64,000 bases of DNA, taken from NCBI GenBank assembly GCA_025345505.1, contig JANVCC010000073.1, forward strand, positions 5,345,448-5,409,447. The letters are read 5' to 3'. The position numbers and the translations under genes were made by a program. The notes beneath the pieces were generated by a model. The model made no database searches and was not told the DNA's origin. It was given only the letters and a program-made list of their open reading frames with translations. Positions 1 through 13,243 of this stretch are shown here, piece by piece (within the stretch, counting starts at the first letter, position 1; each line of letters opens with the position of its first letter). This stretch comes from Todiramphus chloris collaris. Its lineage: Eukaryota; Chordata; Aves; Coraciiformes; Alcedinidae.

Positions 1-940
1 GTAAGTGACTCAGTGACTGTGTCTGGGCTGCACATTTCAAGCTTATCTCTGTAATTTTCCTAGGGATAAAATGAACAGTGGAATAACTAGCTGAGAAAAT
101 GGAGGCAGTACTTATAAATGTATGACTGCTTAAGCTGTACTTCAGAACTGTCTTCAGAGTCAAGTTATTCTCTATTAATCATACTGAAGAGGTGATACAG
201 TTTTATTTAGAAAATAAATACCCATTGGCATTAAATCTGATACTTACAGTGAAAAACGAGCGTTATTTGGAGAATAAAAAGCTGGTTAATTTACATTTCT
301 GTTAGAGAAAACTGTTTTGTTCTGAAGAAAAATGTTTGTGTTTTTCGAAAAGAACTGAAAATTAATCAGAAGTCGTCCAATACATACCCAGAGCATTCCC
401 ATGAAAAATGAATGGAAAAATACCAGTGTTGATTTACAGTTGGGGGGAAAAAAATCAGCCAATGAAACATTATTTGCATAGCCATGAAGACATGTACACA
501 TGCGTCGCATGGCATTCTCCTAAACAATCAGCATTTATTCAAAATTAGGGCTCTTTTCAATATTTATCAGTATTACCTCTTGGATAAGCCCTCGGATTTT
601 GGAGGTGGGCTTTAAAAGGACTGATCGTGTTTTGTCTTCCCTGACAAACACGGTTTATCTTCCTGAATGTTACTTTGCTGCAGATTAATCCAGCCTCTGA
701 TGTTTTGTCTACGAGTCGGTGCCTTCCCGCAGTTCCTCGCGTGGCTCAGCCCGGAGACCACGAAGCAGATTTGCCCATTTCGGGACACAAGCCACAGACA
801 GGGCTGTTTTCCTGACTCATTCCTCTTTCTTTGCAGAAGTTTTGTTTGGGCAGAATTTCATTTCCTTGGCGAATCCTTGAGAATTCTGCTGATGTGCTTA
901 CCCACGGCGCATGTACCACACAGGTAGTTTGTGCATCTGA

Positions 941-969
941 GTAAACTGGATGTAAACTGGATGTAAACT
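941..969. repeat. Short tandem repeat, 11-bp unit, about 2.6 copies
   Basis: The unit GTAAACTGGAT occurs at 941 and 952, and a partial third copy starts at 963. It is small and of no evident function. Confidence 0.85.
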
Positions 970-3900
970 CCATGTGGAGTGGAGACACAGTGAGTCTAAC
1001 ACTTCCAGAAGCTTCAAACCCCCTGTGCCTGTACGATGAGCAGCATAAGCACAATATTTCTGCTTGGGTCCTTGCAGACAGAAAAGTGTCACTCCTTGTC
1101 CTGCTGTCCTTTATGGAGATCTTTATGATCCCTTCTTGCCAGGGAATGGATCCTGAGAGTAAATACTGGCCTGAAACAGTTCTTGGGTAGTAGCATCATA
1201 CCACCTTCTTTCAGTAAAATGTTGCTTTTCCATGGCAATTCGTCTCTCTCAGTTCTAGACAAATAATCACTGCAATGGCCCTGTGTTAATAGCCCTGGAT
1301 TTTGTTTTTTCCCTCCCCTTGTTTAAGGATGGATCCTCTCCCCAAAGGAGCAGGGAAACCATCTGCCACTCCTGAGTCTTATTCCTCACCCCAATCCTAG
1401 CAGGCTAAGGATTGTATAACTACAGAGTACTTCAGAAGCAGTGCTGGTCGTTTATTTGCCAATATCCACGTGCCAAAATGCAGATTCTGAAGCCTTCAAA
1501 GGTTGTCTGTTTATATTCCAGAACTGCACGTTCTTTAGGTATAGTTTATTTCACTGTAAATTGAGCAGGATTATGCTTGAATAGTCTGATTAGCTGGTTT
1601 TGGTACTGTGAAATTGTAATGCTTTTCTGCAGGGGGCTGGGGTAGATCTCAGGGCTGACAGACAAAGAGTTCCTGTTGCTCTTTCAGGTGAAGCACAAGC
1701 AAAAAAATTAGTCTCTGTTAGAGACTAAGAGAAGAGCTGAAATGCAGAACATGGTCATGTGTTCTAAACACCTCATGTAGCAGTATGGGAGCTCTATATG
1801 GGCACTATACCTTGGGTTTGGCGCAGTGCCAACAAGAAGGCACTTAGCTGCTATGTCAGAGCTCTACACTGAAGTGAAGCAACGAAGATCAGAGGTGATG
1901 GAGGTGTGGAAAGTTAAACAGGGATCACGAGGGCAGCATTGGGAAGAAAAGCATGTCTAGATTTTTGGGTAAAGAACTACAAGAAAGAAATATGGGTGGA
2001 AAAGATTCTTACTCGTAATACCAGGGAAGTACCATATTGTGCATTCATTGTAAGATAGATATATCAGTTTGGACTACTTAGGTGGCCTATGAACTTTATT
2101 TCTGTAGCAAATGCCATATATTAGAATGACACTGTTTGTGATAGGGAAGTGCAGCTTCTTAGCCTCAAGCCGAGTTGAATTCCATGGCAGAGATTTAATT
2201 TCTGCTTGTAACTGTGAACAGTTTGTTAAACAGGTACCAGCACATCGAAATCAGCAAGTCATGAGAACTGTATGGCCTTATCTATCTCTCATTTGTCACG
2301 AGTTGATAGGAAACATCTGCATGGCTTGTTCAATCTGTTCACTGTATGTATTCATCTGAGCTTAACTGACAAGTAAAATGTACCCAATAATATTAGACTG
2401 TGGGGATGACCTTTGCTAATGAGGCAGTCTACGTTACATCGCACGGGGTGTTCACTAAACTACTTGTAATGAAATGGTATTCTGGAATGGCTCTGTAATA
2501 CTTAGTCCCATGATTATTGCTATAGATAAAAGAGAAGCAACATTAATTTTCTTGAAAGTAGTCTTACCTTTCATAGAAAATAATTCAAGGAATGGGTAAT
2601 ATGGGGAGAATTTTTTTTTTTAATTGGGCACTGCTGTTTTTAAATGCAGTCTTGTCTTGGTTTGTGAAAGGAGGTCTGGGGAAACCTTGACACATAGATG
2701 CCCTAGAAGTTGTTAAGACTTCTAAAGCACCTTGTTTGCAGGGGTTATGTTGTTCATCAGCAATGTCCAGCATTATAATATCCCATTATCTGTAAAAAAA
2801 ATAACCCTGTAGAAATAATAATGGGTTTAAAATGTATCCTTTTAAGTACTCTAATGACAGAGAAAAAAAAATTATTATAGGTGGTACCTTTTGAGAGGTG
2901 ACATTTCATGTACATACTTTTTTAAAACAAAATCGTCTCATTGTCAGTCCTCAGACCTTTATCAGAACTACCTTCAGACCTCACTGTAGTATCAGCAGTG
3001 TCACAGACAGGGGACCCTTCTATGACGTGGGAGGAAAGGGGTTGTGATATCTTCAGGATGAAAGGAGGGATGCAGAAGGGAGCATAAAATATCGGAGACA
3101 CAGACTGCCTGTAGAAGAGGAGTGGTTTTGAAATTCTGGGTTCAACATTAATTGCTAGTACAAGCTGCTGCTGGAGGAGGAAAGGACTTTAATATATTCC
3201 TATTGAAATATTTGTTTATCTTATTTCAAATAACAATGAATTTGAATACCCAAAGAAATATGTTTGTTGTGAGAAAAAGGATTAACATGGTAACTAACAA
3301 TTTTAGCCCTTGATAGGTCTTGTCTAAATCTCTTATTAGATTTAGCAAAGATATTTGTTTCCTTTACCAAAATGATAGGTTTAGCATCTTGCAAGGGAAT
3401 ATTTGATAGAAGTGCTTTGTATCATATTATCCATTTGTGGATTAAGCTTGCTGAGCTGCTGGCAAACACTGTGGTAGTCCAGAGTTCACAGCCGTAATCT
3501 GATTAGGCTGTTTCTGATTATTAACTTGGACTTCTTTATTTATTTGTTTTAAATCTAGGAGACCTTAACTTCTTAGGAATCTGTGCATCTCTGCTGAGAT
3601 CAACCTAATCCTGCTAAATAACTTTGAACTACAAAACCTAAACTGACTGAGGACTTCACTGCTTAGTGAGACTCATTCTAACCAATGTAAGATTATTTCC
3701 GATTATAGAGGACTGGATACTGAACTGAAAAGCCTGACAGTTGGGAGTACTGTTCTTTATTTCTTTGGTTATGGTTTTAGAACAATACAGACCTGATAAA
3801 AAGGACCACATGATAAAGGCTGTGCAGTACCACTATCCCAATGGTAATGTCCTTGTCAGCGGGAATCAGCAGCGACAGGTTTCTACATCTTCTGTCGTCA

Positions 3901-4860
3901 GTATTTACGCTTTTTCTCAATCGATCCGTGCTTTCTGAACAGGATACTTCCCACAGACAGAAAGCTTTTACATGATTCTTAAATGTTCCAGATAGCTTTT
4001 CACAATTACATTTGTTATTGCAGCGTGAAGATTAAATTTGTGACATGAAAATTACTATCCATTAGCTAAAATCTGAACAAATATTTTTAAAGTCAGCCAC
4101 ATGGATCACTAAATTTGTTGCTTTCTTATCCTGCCAGTGCAGGCAATACATATGTTTATGCTAAAGGGGGATTTTTTTTATTACAGACACCAGTATCCCT
4201 AGCAGATCCATTTTCTATTTTCACATGTTAACAACAATGTATTCTGTGTTAAGTTTGGGTTGTTTGTTTTGATGTCTAAAGACATTTGTTTATTATTAAA
4301 CATCTACTGAGCATTTCTCATAACCATTTGACTTGGAAAATGATGATCAGACTAGATTAGCAAGTTGAAATTTGATAGATCAACACATGGTACTCGTTAA
4401 TTTATGTCTTTAACTTTCAGTAAATATGATCACGTTGATTACACTCCAGATCTGAGGCAAGATATTTATGTTATAAGAATTCAATTTCTCATGTTTTATG
4501 TTTAAACTCATCAGGGAGATAAACTTACTCAGTGTTTTGGTCAGCTGATGACTTCGGGATCTGTGTGCACCAACATTTGGATGTTATCCAAAAAAAAAAG
4601 CAGTGAATTCTTAACTCAGTTGTTAACATTTCGTGTGCTGCACACTTTCACTAAAATATTAACTTGTCTTTTACTTTCCTTCTACTGAATACATAAAGGA
4701 GAATTTTTAATTCCAAACTCACCTAAACCAGTTTATCTGAATTACTTTTGGACTGTAAGGCCACTTGAGCTGGTTTAAAGCAAATTTATTGAAGTAGTTC
4801 AGCCTCCAGACATCTGTGGTTGTAAAATAGACTCTGTCAAGATGCTAATAAAATACCTTT

Positions 4861-4893
4861 TTTTCATTTTTTTTTTAAACCCCCCCCCCCCCC
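4861..4893. repeat. Poly-T then poly-C tract
   Basis: A T-rich run passes through TTTAAA into 14 consecutive C residues (4880-4893). The length is liable to sequencing error and polymorphism. Confidence 0.9.
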
Positions 4894-5110
4894 AAGTCTT
4901 TCTCCCAGTACTTGCATAGTGGTTATCTTAGTTATCTTACTGGAACATCAGATAAAAAATCACAGGATTGCATTGGTAAATGCATCAAGTTTGAGCCTGG
5001 ACTTGTTTATGCCCCTGTGCATCAGTGCAGTTCCCATCACCTTGTAGAGGAATGCATGTAGATTTTTAGGAGAAAGGCAGATTTTAAAAGAATACGTGTT
5101 CCCACTCCTG

Positions 5111-5148
5111 AAAAAAAAAAAAAAAAAAAAGAAAAAAGAAAAAGAAAT
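5111..5148. repeat. Poly-A tract
   Basis: Twenty consecutive A residues (5111-5130) are followed by A-rich sequence with single G interruptions. No gene body or polyadenylation signal is visible just upstream, so I do not read it as a processed pseudogene. Confidence 0.9.
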
Positions 5149-6800
5149 ACTTCGAACTCCCAAAGTCAATAAAGTGGTATTGCAGCTCCAGCAGTTTCAC
5201 TGTGTACACATAGAAGTCACTTTGAAATATTATTTAAGAGGTTAACATTGAGGATGACCTTAATTGTGTAACTTTTAAGTTTGTAATCTTAATGGGCTCA
5301 TTTTTCCAGTCATAAATTATCAAACTAAGAAAGCAAGCATTCAAAATGCAACAGTTGAGTTTCCTCACATCTTCTTAGTGCAGCCACATTTTCGTTGTGT
5401 TGTTCTTTACCAAACAGAAATTCCTCTCATCCCCCACTACAGCAGAAGATCATTTATTCATTTGTTCATTTTGCTAAGGTACTAGTGTTATGATGTATTT
5501 AAGCAAGAAACTTAGGTAGGATTGTCACTTTAAAGAACAAAAGGCCTTTGTACTTTACAAGATTTTACAAGACTCCTGGCACTTGACTTAACAAAAAAAG
5601 TTTGACAAGAGCTAGAGGGAAATAGTGCTTAATTCTCAGCAGTTTTAGGTATTACGTAAGAAGATCGATGTTATTGAGACGTGACTCTTCAAATCTAGAC
5701 CAAGCTGCTCATTTCAGTAAGAAGAAAACTCCTGGGCTACCGAACCGACTTTGAAGATCAATTGAGGTGAACGTATTTCATAATAATAAATGTTTTAGGA
5801 ACTGAAGACAAAACTAACTAAAAGTCTTAATTAAGGGGGGGTGGATCTAAATAGAGATTCCTTTGTATTTTTCTGACACAGGTAGCACGCTGGCCATCAT
5901 GGTGCCAAGCATAGTAAAACCTAGAAACAGTCCGGTGAGCCCTGGAGTCCCTGGTCCAGTTCTGTATGTGTGCTCATCCTTGAATTTATAGAAATCAATT
6001 GAATGCTGTAGTTGTATTACTAAACAACAATTTCTTACATCAGTTACATAATTCTTACATAAAGCTGGGTGCAGCTATAGTTTAACTTTTTTTTTTTAAT
6101 ATTGCATTAACTTCAGAAGAAAATTTGAAACTAAATTTCTCTTAGTTTACTGCTCATATTTTTTTCCTACTTCCAACTCTTCAGCTGTTTCCACTAACAA
6201 CTTGATCATTACCTTCTTTTTGTTAAAATGATGCTTGGTCTGTTGTGCTCCATTCCCTAAATATATAGATCAGGTGAAGCCATGGGAAAAATAGTTGTTT
6301 CCCCTTCCAAGTGCTCCAAGCTGTGATGTAGCCCCAGTACCAGATTCTGCTCTTCTCAGACAAGCACCTATAGAGCAGTACATTCAGGACCAGAGCCACT
6401 TCATTTCTCTCCTTGCTTTTCTTGTAGCATCTTCACCACGTGTAATTTGAAGTTGACAGTTCTAAGAATTGTATGTGGGAGTAGGAATAAGAGTTTTGAT
6501 TTGCATGTATTTTTAACTGTGATTAGGTCTCCAATCCTCATTAGAGTTTAGCTGGAAGTCTGTTAATACGAGGTTTGGACTGTTGGAGCTGAAAGGAGGA
6601 ACAGACCTTCTAATGACCATTTTAGCAGCAAGTTTCATGTTATTGTTTCTAGTTTAAACTGATTATTTGTGTTCCTTGTAATTTTACAGGGATAAGATAT
6701 AAAAATATAAGTAGATTCTGTGTGTAGGAGGAATTTCTGTGATTTTTCTAGGGAATAAAACTTTTCATAGGTGAAAAACCTTGAAGTATTTAGGAGCCAA

Positions 6801-6823
6801 TATATATATGTGTGTGTGTGTTT
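6801..6823. repeat. (TA)n(TG)n microsatellite
   Basis: A short TATATATATG stretch is followed by a TG dinucleotide run. Confidence 0.9.
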
Positions 6824-6949
6824 GTAAAAGCCATAAAAAAATAGCACTGCTTGAAAGCTAAATGCTAATGAAGTGAACGTGTGTCAGGACTGGGCCTTGA
6901 GGAGTATATGCAGACTCAGGAAAAGGATTGCACTCGGCATCTACAGTGG

Positions 6950-7035
6950 ATTTTTTTGGGTGGTTTCTGTGTGTTTTTTGTTTTGTTGGGGGTTTTTTTT
7001 GTTGGCTTGCGGTTTTTTCTTTTTTTCCTGGACAA
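6950..7035. repeat. T/G-rich low-complexity stretch
   Basis: Runs of T alternate with GGG, TTG and GTG. The stretch lies shortly before the antisense CR1 fragment and creates overlapping chance reading frames. No other signal is seen. Confidence 0.75.
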
Positions 7036-7163
7036 TGCACTTTTGTTCTGTGATTGCACAGGGTACTATAGGTGGATGTGAAGTTTTTGTCTTTTATTTG
7101 GTCTTCTTCAGAGGAATTAGTGCACATATTTCTCAGGTCTTTTTTCTGTTATTGGTAATAGAG

Positions 7164-7716
7164 ATCATAGAATGTTTTGGGTGGGAAGGGACCTTTAAAG
7201 GTCATCTAGTTCCCCATCAGCAGTAAGCAGGGACAGCTTCAGCTAGAGCAGGTTGCTCAGAGCCCTGTCCAACCTGGAATGTTTCTAGGGATGGGGCATT
7301 GAGCACTTCTCTGGGCCTGGGTCACTTTCTCACCACCCTCATTGTAAGAAGTTTCTTCCTTACATCTGGTCTAAATCTCCAAAACCATCATCCCTTGTCC
7401 TGTCCCAACAGGTCCTGCTCAAAAGTCTGTCCCCATCTTGCTGACAGGCCCCTTGAAGTACTGAAAGGCCACAAGCTGGTCTCCCCAGAGCCTTCTCCTC
7501 TGCAGGCTGAACCCCCCCAGCTCTCCCAGCCTGGCTCCCAGCAGAGGGGCTCCAGCCCTCCCAGCATTGCTGGGGCTCCTCTGGCCTCGCTCCACCAGGT
7601 CCCTGTCTCTGCTGTGCTGAGCACTCCCGAGCTGGCCCCAGCACTCAGGGGAGGGGGTCTCACCAGAGCAGAGTAGCGGAGCAGGATCCCCTCCCTCAAC
7701 CCGCTGGTCACGATCC
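7164..7716 (-). mobile_element. CR1 LINE fragment, 3' end, antisense
   Basis: Read on the + strand this begins ATCATAGAATG and continues through GGGAAGGGACCTTTAAAGG, CAGGTTGCTCAGAGCCCTGT and CTCACCAGAGCAGAGTAG. These are hallmarks of the complement of the avian CR1 3' region, so the element lies on the - strand with its 3' terminus at about 7164. It is 5'-truncated and covers only the last part of ORF2 and the 3' UTR. The reverse-transcriptase tail is heavily frameshifted: only traces such as YSALVRP survive. The open frames across it on both strands are by-products of this repeat. It is inactive. Confidence 0.93.
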
Positions 7717-9637
7717 TATCCTTAGTTCACAGTGAATTCCAAAGTCAGTATCAACTTCCAAAAACATACACCTTGACCATGGTAGGGACAATCAATATAT
7801 GTAAACAGCTGTTTACACAATTTTGCACAGTATTTTCACTACCAAGTAGTTTTGTCCTTTCAAAAGTGTATAGGACCTGTATTTCATATGCAGGGTATAC
7901 TCTGTAATATGGAACTATACGTTGGATTGCAAGTCTGCTGTACAGAATGGTGTTCAAATGCAGCGGCTTCTGAAAATGCTGGAGCTGCGTGGAGCCCGTT
8001 TCACAAGCCAACAAGTCACTTGGGCATGAAATGCTGCTGGACGTATATAAAGGTCTTCAACTGGTCTACAACTGTACACAAAGATTTCTTGTACTACAGA
8101 ACAAGAAATGACTGTTTCAGTTGATTTTGAATGTTTGGTACATCCTGTTTCTTTTCAGTGTAATACAATAGCAGTAACTCAGAGTCAAGCTTTGAAGAGA
8201 ACAGTGTTCTGCCCAGGACGAGCACGCTGTTCGTTACTAGCCTGTCTCCTTTGGTGCCTACAGTCCCATTTTACCTCCGTGTTAATCACCCCTTCAGCGT
8301 TGATGGCAACGCACCACGTGCTGCTTAAACGGCAGCATTTAGGAAGGTGTCCTTAAGCTACACAACTTTGCTTCTTAGATAGAGGAGATATTAATATGAG
8401 TCATCTTTAATAACAGTTGACAGAAAGCTTCTTGTCACGTGGCAAGCTGCCGAACCTTAGAACTCCCGTACACCTAAGAGCACTGAAACGAACGTGTAGG
8501 ATTCTCTCCAGATCAACAGCCATGCCAAATGTTTTCTAGGAGAGAGTATTTTTGTAGTCATGTGTGCGACATGAACTGTGGTTAGTAATGATGTGTACGG
8601 TGTTCTTTCTGTCTCTGAATGTTCTTAATTTTACAATATTGTTCTCTGTTCAGCTGTGTGCTGCAGTTTTCTTCAGCAGTGATGTTTGTCACTCAGCAGC
8701 GTGTTCTCAAATCCTCCACTGCTGCTTTGCTCTCTGGTGCAGATCAGCAGTGGCTTACTTCATTAATGTCACAGCTACTTTCTTCTGCTTCCCCAAGCAT
8801 CTTGTCTCATGTAAAACAAAGCACAGGTCAAATACCTGTGCTGGGGGCAGTGTCTCTCTCCTTTCATTACCAAGCCACCCATGAAATGGGACAGACCAGG
8901 CATGCGAATTGTTTCACAGAACGGAGGAGGAATAGGGGGACCGTCTGAGACCGTTGGTATTCTGCACAAGACCACAGCATGACACAGAGCACGGAGCGTG
9001 TGTGGTGTAGTTCTTCCTGACCTTTTCCGTGAGTACGTGGTGGGGTGAAATGCAGCCCCAGCAGCCAGGTTCTGCTGGCACTCTCCTGGGAGCGTTTTCA
9101 GGTATTTGCAAACATCACAAACCAGGGTAGGAAATGTGAGATGAGAGTTAACATCAATCCTCAAGTGAAAGCAAGTTTTTCCTTATGACAAAAAACCCCC
9201 GAAATCACCAGCAGATGTGAAAGGCAGGTGCCCATCTCATAGCCTCAGTAAGAAGACACTTGGTACAGGAGGATATAAAAAAGGATATCCCCTGAACCGT
9301 GTATAATGCAATTCAGCCATAGGTTAAAGAAAGGTCATTTTCTTGCCTTGTTGACTGGAAAGACACAGCAGAGCCCTAACGTATAATTGTGTTCTGTGAC
9401 AGTAAAAGGAGCCTTTTGGTGCTTTGGGAAAGGAAAGTGACATTTTTCTTGCTCATGAAAGAAACACAGCTTCACATTAAATGTGTACTACAGTGCTCCC
9501 AATGTAAATAGAATTAACACGAGCAGAATTGTTATCCACACAATGTCCCCGAGGGAAAATGATTCACTAAGACAACAGCACATCCTAATATTAAGACAGG
9601 GATAATGGTCTGATTGTTTTAAATGCAGCTGGTATAG

Positions 9638-9667
9638 ATATGTGTGTATATATACACATATATATAA
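9638..9667. repeat. (TG/TA)n microsatellite with a palindromic core
   Basis: Alternating purine-pyrimidine sequence contains a perfect 16-bp palindrome, TGTGTATATATACACA, at 9643-9658. Confidence 0.85.
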
Positions 9668-12050
9668 AAGCAACAGACAAGAGCCATGTATTTCAGTTTC
9701 ATCTTTTTCTTTCTCCTTGCTACGATTGTTCAGCTGAAAAAAGGGAGCTGAACTGAATGGAGCCATCACAGAAGTGCCAAGGAGAAGGTACCCTTGCCAA
9801 GTGCTGTAGGTGAGGTGGTCACAGGGATAGCATTGTATTAAGTATATGACAGAAGGGCTTAAGTAGTTGAGCGTTTTGGAAACTTACTCCAAAACAAGAA
9901 GTGTTCCACAGTTTCATTTCTCCTAAATTGTGTAGCCATCCTAATTTCCCTTGGTAGTTGTTGGGGATACGGAGGCTGCTGATGTCTTTCAGAAGGTTCA
10001 TCTTCCTTCCAGCACTGAAATAGTAGAGTTAGGACCACTTCATTTCTGAGCCATGTCAGTTTAGTTTCTTGCTTAGTAGGAAACATGAGTTGCAGCAATT
10101 CCCGTCTACTTTTGAACTGAAATGGGTTATTGCAGAATAACAGCTTCCAAAATATTTGTCTTCTTCAATCCCTCGTGTAGTGTTCTTTAAAATACTGCTG
10201 TTGATAGAGGTGCCTAAATTAGGAGAAAGGATGGCATCAGTTCCAGAAGCACTTAAACTGAAAGAAAACGTGCAAACAGGAATTGGGCAGTAACTCATCA
10301 TTGAACTGGTTGGGATTTTTTCTGTCCTGTCTGGGAGTGTTGAGAGGTCCTACTGAGAAGGTGCTTTATGTAGTAGTGGTTTACTAAACACAACCACCAC
10401 TTGTTTCTAAGAAATATTTTGGTGTAGAAATTACTATTTTCTAGTGAGGTAAGGATTTTTTTTTTCCTAATATATCAAAAATTACATGTTCTTCAGGGCA
10501 GTTCCTAAAATTCTTGGGGCTTATTCATATGTAGTTAAACAAATTTGAGTTCAACATTCAACTCTATCTGAATTCGTATGGTATTTTGTATCTACCTAGT
10601 ATGGAATTGTACGTTAGCGTGGAACTAAATGGCCAACTCTTTTTATAAAGCCATAACAAACATGGCAGAATTCCTGTGTCTCTTCTCTCTTTCATCATGA
10701 GGAAAAGCGTACATGAAAAGAAAATAATTAGCTTAACTAACATAGATCTACCAACAGGGGAAAAAAAAATGAAAACCAAAGTTTTCGGAGGCTGATTTAC
10801 AGAACAGGCAAGAAGATTTCAGTTGCCATTTACCACGTTAGAATTGTTTAAATGCCAATTCAGTGCCTACCTGTTCGTGTATTTTTGCAGAAGAGATGTT
10901 ACATTTTTATGGGAATATTGCTCAGAAAGATGAAAGCAAGAGGCTACTTGTAATGAGAGTGCAAACACTATTCATGATGCTAATTGACGTGGTATGTAAA
11001 AATGTGAATAACTCCTGAACAATAGAGGAAATTGTTCCCTGCTCTAAGGTCCAAATAAAAGGAAAACCTGGCCTAAGAGACTGTTACCCCACAAGTATGC
11101 TAAAGGCATAATTGTATAGCTTTAGTCTGTTATGTTTCCTTATGTAAATGAGCATGTCTAAAGACATAAAGCTGGGGAATGTTCCCACTCTTAAATGCCA
11201 GCACAACCTGCACTGTCTTGTGTGGAGGGCTAAAATCAGCTTGTGAAAACTGTAAGGTTGTGGATGGAGAACTTAAATGAATCTCTGCTAAGATGGCTCC
11301 CACCAACAGGTAAAAATGGCTAGATGCAGAATATGCCTCCAGTTTGCACTACAGAAGACTCTTGGTCCTTGCAGCAGAAATTTCTAGCAACATCCATTAC
11401 AAAGGATTCTCCATTGGAATGAGATCAAAGGTTTCACTAGAAAGACCTCTGAGGATTCAGATGTACCTTTTCACAGGTGACGTGCTGATACAAGGCCGTT
11501 CTTGAGGGCTTGCATCAAGGCATAAATCATCAGTAATTTCCACCCTGCAAGATCATAGTGCTATCATGAACAGAAAGAAAATCAATCTGACACCAGCTCA
11601 AGTAATAGCAGTTCTGGGAGTCACAGTATATAGTACAAGTCCATTGGGAGGGTCTGCTTGTCAGAACAATGGCACTTGAAGACACTGAATACATTGACAG
11701 ACATCAAAGCAAGAAGAAAAGGAACAGTAAGATCAGTTCTCAGGCACGATGGTGTCAGGCACGCAAATAGTAACCCAAGTGATACTTCAAATGAAGGTGA
11801 TACGGGTGTTGGTCTTGTGGTCAGGACTAGTCAGGTCTTCTTGCAAAAAGTACTTCAAATGCTTGAAAAGCTTTTTAAGTTTTAACTTAGTAGGTGATGT
11901 CAAAACTGTATAACAGTTGATGACATTTCTTCCTAGAGTTAGAAGAGCAAAACTTGAGAAAAATAAGTGTTTAGGAAAAGGCTGAAAAATTCACTTCTAT
12001 GTGTAGTGAGTAATGGTGGCTTCATAAAGGTTCTTACACGCTGCTGTGGT

Positions 12051-12166
12051 AACCTGTTGGAATATCCGTGTACTTGCAACACATTGAACTGTAGAACATG
12101 CCCACTATAACCTGTTGGAATATCCATGTACTTGCAACACATTAAACCGTAGAACATGCCCACTAT
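12051..12166. repeat. Tandem duplication of a 58-bp unit (two copies)
   Basis: The segment 12051-12108 is followed immediately by a second copy at 12109-12166. The unit begins AACCTGTTGGAATATCC and ends GTAGAACATGCCCACTAT. I count three differences between copies (12067/12125 and two in the ACATTGAACTG region). It is non-coding. Confidence 0.95.
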
Positions 12167-13243
12167 AAATGTACCAACATTTTGAGCCTGCGCTGGACAT
12201 AAACATGTTGCTGAATCAGTGCTGCTTCTAGAAATCATAAAAGTTGAAAAGTAGCAAAAATAAACGACCCCAAAAAAGTCTTAAATCTAAATATAAACAA
12301 GCCACAACAAAGCTAAGGAGTAGACAGTACTGGATAGATGATAATAATATTTACAATAAAATGTCCCATTAGCAGTATTCACCTAGAGGTGGTGTTAGTG
12401 TTTTGTTTCACAGGTTTTCATTTCATTGTTGGGGTTTTTTTGGTTTTGCAAGTGGAAGAGTTAGTTGCTGAGGCCTCCTGAAGTCTACCACAACATCTTG
12501 TGGAATCTCTCTGTTATAGAGGAGAATGAAAGCATAACAATAATAGTGGGACGGGAAATCTACCAGGTAAATTCCCTTTTTCTGGCTTTGTTCACTATGA
12601 TATTGACTGAACAAATCTTGAGTCTCAACAGTTACAATGGTGCTTAGACTTCTTCTTATGCTTTAGTAGTCCATGAATGCCCTGGTGAATAAGGCTGGTT
12701 TGTTCAGTGAAGACTTCTTCCTTTAATTAGAAACAGGAAGAGTGAAAATGTAGACAAAGTTGTAAGCCGAGTGTTTTTAACTGCCTAGGTATCCTAGTAC
12801 CAGTGACAGTCTGATACTTGAACTGTTGTTTAGATGTTCCATGCTATTGATGTGTTGTAAATTATTCCCACGTGCTAACCTCACTGAGCTACAGAATTTA
12901 AATTGCTATCTCAAAAAATTAATAATATCTAAATGGAACATGTTATTTTCAATTTTTGTAATCTCTGAGCAACTAAATTGGATTTTTTAAATTACATTGT
13001 TGCTAATTAGGTCTTACTGGGTCTTCTTAATTAAGCACACAGTTGGAAAAGAGACATAGCAATAATCTCGATTTGATGGCTGTACGATTTGCATTGTCAA
13101 CAAATAGACAAAGCACAATTCCACGTTCTTGTCACAAATAAACAAATGCAATACTTCCTACACGTCAGTGTGTTTTACAACAGGATACTGTCCAAAGGAC
13201 AGTACTTGCTTGCTTCTAGATGATAGGGAGATCCTGTTTTTCC

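Larger units (their letters stand above)
1..7163 (+). other. Non-coding sequence upstream of the first TENM1 coding exon (part 1)
   Basis: AT-rich sequence with no conserved coding frame. It holds an 11-bp tandem repeat, homopolymer tracts and a TA/TG microsatellite. The first six bases (GTAAGT) match a perfect splice donor. It is probably intron between an upstream non-coding TENM1 exon and the start-codon exon, but could be 5' flank. Open frames here (up to 117 codons) resemble no protein I know. Confidence 0.6.
7717..13243 (+). other. Non-coding sequence upstream of the first TENM1 coding exon (part 2)
   Basis: It lies between two CR1 fragments. It contains the 58-bp tandem duplication and the palindromic TG/TA repeat. 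The longest frames (129 codons at 8775-9164 on the - strand, 109 at 8619-8948 on the +) have no recognisable domain and overlap other frames, as expected by chance. Confidence 0.6.

Noticed and set aside
5111..5165. Poly-A tract with a nearby AATAAA, considered as a processed pseudogene tail.
   Set aside because: The AATAAA lies after the A tract, not before it, and no gene-derived body is visible upstream.
7299..7711. Overlapping frames of 94-125 codons on both strands.
   Set aside because: They lie wholly inside the antisense CR1 fragment and are by-products of GC-rich repeat sequence.
8775..9164. A 129-codon frame on the - strand.
   Set aside because: No recognisable motif, no splice-site support, and equally long frames overlap it on the other strand.
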